From: Hygrocybe punicea
Taxonomy: Eukaryota; Basidiomycota; Agaricomycetes; Agaricales; Hygrophoraceae
Reading direction: 5' to 3'
Length of the DNA stretch: 64,000 nucleotides
Assembly: GCA_963556145.1 (NCBI GenBank)
Contig: OY744472.1
Span: 2,604,001 to 2,668,000, forward strand
Part shown: in pieces, positions 60,801 through 64,000 of the stretch
Layout: the number at the start of each line of letters is the position of its first letter
Numbering within the stretch: position 1 is the first letter of the stretch
The notes under the pieces: model-generated
What the model was told of the DNA's origin: nothing
The model's database searches: none
The model's input: the letters and a program-made list of their open reading frames with translations, nothing else
Program-made: the position numbers and the translations under genes

Positions 60801-61442
60801 ACAGCCGTTTTCAGCGAGTATTGGAAACACGATTTCTAAATGGTGGCTGTGCATTTCTGAATAAGGAAGCTGCCGAGAACCCGAGGTTTGATAAGTATAT
60901 TACATAAGATAGATGTCATCCATATATGGCTACACCACATGACTTAGCATGACAGACAGTAAAATGACAATAGATAATGGTTAAGGACAATAGAAAAAAA
61001 GGTGTTGCAGAGAAAGATTTAGAGGGCACTTCAAAAGGGGTTGGTGTATTTAAAACCATGATTTTCTATGAGATGAAGGAGGAGATAAGCATTCAGTTCC
61101 AATGTTACACAGCACGTCACAAAGCATCACACCAGCTTCTCCTGATTAAACTACCAACCTCCTCCTTCACCTGATAGAAAATCATGGTTTTAAATACAAC
61201 AACCCCTTTTGAAGTGCCCTCTAAATCTTTCTCTGCAACACCTTTTTTTCTATTGTCCTTAACCATTATCTATTGTCATTTTACTGTCTGTCACGCTAAG
61301 TCATGTGGTGTAGCCATATATGGATGACATCTATCTTATGTAATATACTTATCAAACCTCGGGTTCTCGGCAGCTTCCTTATTCAGAAATGCACAGCCAC
61401 CATTTAGAAATCGTGTTTCCAATACTCGCTGAAAACGGCTGT
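60801..61442. repeat. 640 bp foldback element
   Basis: Arms of about 280 bp, outer ends ACAGCCGTTTTCAGCGAG and inverse, centre near 61121. Landmarks: AGGTTTGATAAGTATATTAC on the left and its complement near 61340. No ORF supported and no target duplication resolved. Confidence 0.87.
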
Positions 61443-61671
61443 AAGAGCCTTATGGTCACTGAACATTGTGTTATCTTACAAAATTACCTGAGTCGCGGCG
61501 AGTTGGGAGATGTTGAGTGAGCACTAGCGGCAGGCTGAACAGCTGTTCCACAGCATGAGCAAGCCAACACCTCTTGTCATGTCAGGCTGTTGAAAAAGTG
61601 TGGGTCTAGATCTGTCCTAGCGAACCGGTATCATCGGCCGAAAATTTCATTGTCTTCAGACTCTTCACTCA
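61443..61671. other. Short unassigned interval
   Basis: About 230 bp with no gene or repeat that I can name. It may be part of the original intergenic DNA upstream of HIS5. Confidence 0.4.
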
Positions 61672-62079
61672 CACTGGCAGACACACCTCAGGAGTTCCAA
61701 CATTTAGTTGGGTCTAAAGTGGTTTCTAAAGTGAGCGGAAAAATATAATTTTTAGATTTACATTTAGGCCTAGCCTAAATATTGAATTTAAGTCACAAAT
61801 AAATGTACATCTAAAGTATTTATTTAGTTTCATCTTTAGACTAGTTTTACAATTAAAATGATGACCTGTTCTAAATTGTGGAAGGAAAACAGAATTTCGC
61901 TACAAGTTTACTCAAATTTGCTGGTCTAAATTTAGGTATCATCCAAAGGCAGGCCAAAATTTAAACTTTCAGTGTGACTAAAATAATGGATTTAACAGTT
62001 ATTAAAAAAAAAAAATTCGGCGGTTATCAACATTCCAAATTTCAATCAGAACTAAAGCTATTGCCCGCGCAATCGCCCA

Positions 62080-63215
62080 CCCGTCGTCCACCCGTCGTCC
62101 ACCCATCGCCCACCCATCGCCCACCCGTCGCCCACCTCCCAATCATGACCTGAACCCAGCTCCGACGTCGACAAAACCAATCAAATTTTTTTTTTCGACC
62201 TCACACCCACCGTGACGCCATCTCGCCATCTCTCCCGCTCCCGCTCATCCCATCCCCGGCATCTCCCCTGCCCAAGTATGACGATCTCCCACACCCCACG
62301 CCATCTCCCTCGCCCTCGCCGCCATTTCCCACCCTCGATTTCCTGCCAAGCCGTCGCCCACACACCTCCGCCCTCCCCATCATCTCCCTCGTCCACACCC
62401 ACGCCATCTCCCATCTCCCTCGTCGTCGTCGCCATCTCTCCTCACACTCGCCATCTCCCACACCCTTGTCGCCCACGCCGCACCCTCGTCGCACACGCGA
62501 CGCTCTCGTCGCCACGCTCTCGTCGCCTCGCTCTCATCGCCCACGCTCTCATCGCCCACGCTCTCATCGCCACACTCTCGTCGCCCACGCTCTCGTCGCC
62601 CACATCTAACCCATCCAAAATTGGATCCCCCATGGCCATGCCCGCGCCATCTCCCTCGTCCACACCCACGCCATCTCCCTCGTCCACACCCACGCCATCT
62701 CCCCACCATCCCATCCCATCACCACGCAATCTCCCACACCCTCTCGTCGCCCTCCCATCGTGCCCCCGCCATCTCCCTCACCCATGTCCACGCCATCTCC
62801 CTCACCCTCATCGCCAACGCCATCTCCCGCCAAGCCACCTCCGCCATCACCTCCCTCGCCCACACCCCACGCCATCTCCCACACCCTCGTCATCCACACC
62901 TCGTCGCCCACGCCACACCCTTGTCGCCCACGCCCACGCCATCTCCTCTCCCACTCCCTCGTCCCTCACGCCATCTCCTCCCATCCCATCGTGCCATGCC
63001 CACGCCATCTCCCACACCTCATCACCTACACCCTCGTCGCCCTTCCATCCTATCGTGCCCGCGCCATCTCCCACACCCTCATCACCCACGCTCGTCACCC
63101 TCCCATCCTATCGTGCCCCCGCCATCTCCCCGTTCTCATTCTCTCATTCTGTCGTGCCCCCGTACACCCTTGTCGCCCCCGCCATCTCCCCCACCTGCCT
63201 CTCCCCCTACCTCTG
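62080..63215. repeat. C-rich low-complexity tract of F3
   Basis: Irregular repeats of CGCCATCTCCC and CTCGTCGCCCA. Long ORFs on both strands reflect composition. It is followed by the 52-nt palindrome. Confidence 0.88.
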
Positions 63216-63221
63216 TCATCA

Positions 63222-63273
63222 CCTCACGAACCCCACCACCATGTCAATTGACGTTGGAGCTGGGCTCGTGAGG
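63222..63273. repeat. 52-nt conserved palindrome, copy 3
   Basis: CCTCACGAA, 13 nt, TCAATTGA, 13 nt, CTCGTGAGG. The G to A in the left arm has a matching change in the right arm, so pairing is kept. Confidence 0.85.
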
Positions 63274-63760
63274 TAAGATTGGGAGATGGGTGGGCAATGG
63301 GTGGGCGACGGGCGGGCGACGAGCGGGCAATGGCGCGGGCAATAGCTTTAGATCTAACAACAACTTTGAATTTAAATAGCTGCCGAAAATCTTACATTTT
63401 GATAATTATTAAATTTATTATTTTAACGCTACCGAAAGTTTTAATTTTGGCCTGCCTTTAGGTGATGCCTAAATTTGGACTAGAAATTTGAGTAAACTTG
63501 GAACTAAATTATACTTTCCCCTTACAATATAGATCTGATAATTATTTTGATTGCAAGAATAACCTAAAGATGAAAATAAATAAATAATTTAAATATACAT
63601 TTATTTGTGACTTAAATTCAATATTTAAGCTAGGCCTAAATGTAAATCTAAAGATTATATTTTGGTGCTAACTTTAGAAATCACTTTAGATCCCGACTAA
63701 ATGTGGAAAGTCCTGATGTGACAGTGCCTCTGGTGTAAACTTGTAATTGCGGATATAACC

Positions 63761-64000
63761 ATGCCCATTATCGGCCTGGCACCGTCTCTGCAACCCACAA
63801 AACCTACTCATTTCCACATTGAACGTGTCATACGTCCAAACATCCTCACCCTTCACCCTTATCGTTGTGCACGCAACGATTACAAGGACGGAATCCTTCT
63901 AGATGCCAACGAAAACGCGCTGGGACACTCTATACCACTCACATCTACACCCAACGCTAACCACGTATCCTGGGCGCTTGGGTTAGACCTCCACCGCTAC
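63761..64000 (+). CDS. HIS5: Histidinol-phosphate aminotransferase, 5' part
   Basis: The first 80 codons, in one exon running off the window. The PLP-dependent class I/II aminotransferase converts imidazole-acetol phosphate and glutamate to histidinol phosphate in histidine synthesis. The start ATG follows GGATATAACC. The sequence MPIIGLAPSL, HIERVIRPNILTLHPYRCARNDY, ILLDANENALG is the usual N-terminus, with the DANEN motif near residue 48. Only about 29 bp separate the start from foldback F3, so the promoter must lie in or across the element unless transcription starts very close. The catalytic lysine is outside the window. Confidence 0.9.
   Translation, partial: MPIIGLAPSLQPTKPTHFHIERVIRPNILTLHPYRCARNDYKDGILLDANENALGHSIPLTSTPNANHVSWALGLDLHRY

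Larger units (their letters stand above)
61672..63731. mobile_element. Foldback element F3 with C-rich interior, beside HIS5
   Basis: About 400 bp inverted arms (61672-62080 and 63310-63731), with landmarks ACATTTAGTTGGGTCTAAAG, CATTTAGGCCTAGC and AAGTCACAAATAAATGTA and their complements on the right. The outer 20-30 bp are imperfect and no target duplication could be fixed. The interior is CCATCTCCC and CGTCGCCCA low complexity. The right end is about 30 bp from the HIS5 start codon. Confidence 0.78.

Noticed and set aside
62181..63276. 354-codon proline/serine ORF in F3
   Set aside because: Composition artefact of C-rich repeats; ends inside the palindrome.

Overview
The window is nuclear DNA of a basidiomycete fungus, probably an Agaricomycete. 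The evidence is protein genes cut by many 50-60 nt GT/AG introns, fungal housekeeping genes (SEH1, NADP-glutamate dehydrogenase, listerin, CTP synthase, histidinol-phosphate aminotransferase) and a dense load of gypsy, copia, pogo-like and hAT-like elements. I did not identify the species.

The left 12.1 kb is ordinary gene space. It holds the 3' end of SEH1 (1-500, +), NADP-dependent glutamate dehydrogenase (582-2481, -), listerin/LTN1 (3251-9623, +) and CTP synthase (9741-12099, -). The right edge (63761-64000, +) is the 5' end of histidinol-phosphate aminotransferase. Nearly everything between CTP synthase and HIS5 is mobile DNA.

That block is a nested stack that can be resolved to the base in most places, because removing each insert restores the reading frame or sequence of its host. 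A copia element (from 12296, fragments to 58626) holds a solo LTR (14795-14802 plus 53534-54168), a pogo-like DNA transposon (55554-58496, TA target duplication) and a 1.67 kb LTR-like element (58627-60294). Gypsy A (14803-53529, identical-length 792 bp LTRs, minus strand) sits in the solo LTR. Gypsy A holds a 78 bp palindromic MITE (17433-17510), gypsy B (17763-45304, 838 bp LTRs) and an hAT-like MITE full of CAG repeats (48987-50298). Gypsy B holds another copy of the 1.67 kb LTR-like element (18525-20191), a 7.6 kb giant foldback F1 (22846-30454), a small non-autonomous LTR element (32602-35012) and a 6.1 kb giant foldback F2 (37518-43649). Two more foldbacks (60801-61442 and 61672-63731) fill the space before HIS5.

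The most unusual signals are: (1) each gypsy element carries, between the end of pol and the 3' LTR and in antisense, a spliced gene for a coiled-coil protein with a Zn2Cys6-type cysteine cluster, and the one in gypsy B is intact; (2) the 78 bp MITE and the 6.1 kb foldback share terminal sequence and a 7 bp target duplication, so one family spans an 80-fold size range; (3) an exactly 52-nt imperfect palindrome (CCTCGCGAA, core TCAATTGA, TTCGCGAGG) follows a low-complexity tract in three otherwise unrelated elements; (4) gypsy B has a second polypurine tract with the same upstream hairpin inside pol, like a central PPT; (5) nonsense codons across all the elements are mostly explained by CGA to TGA changes, a CpG deamination signature.
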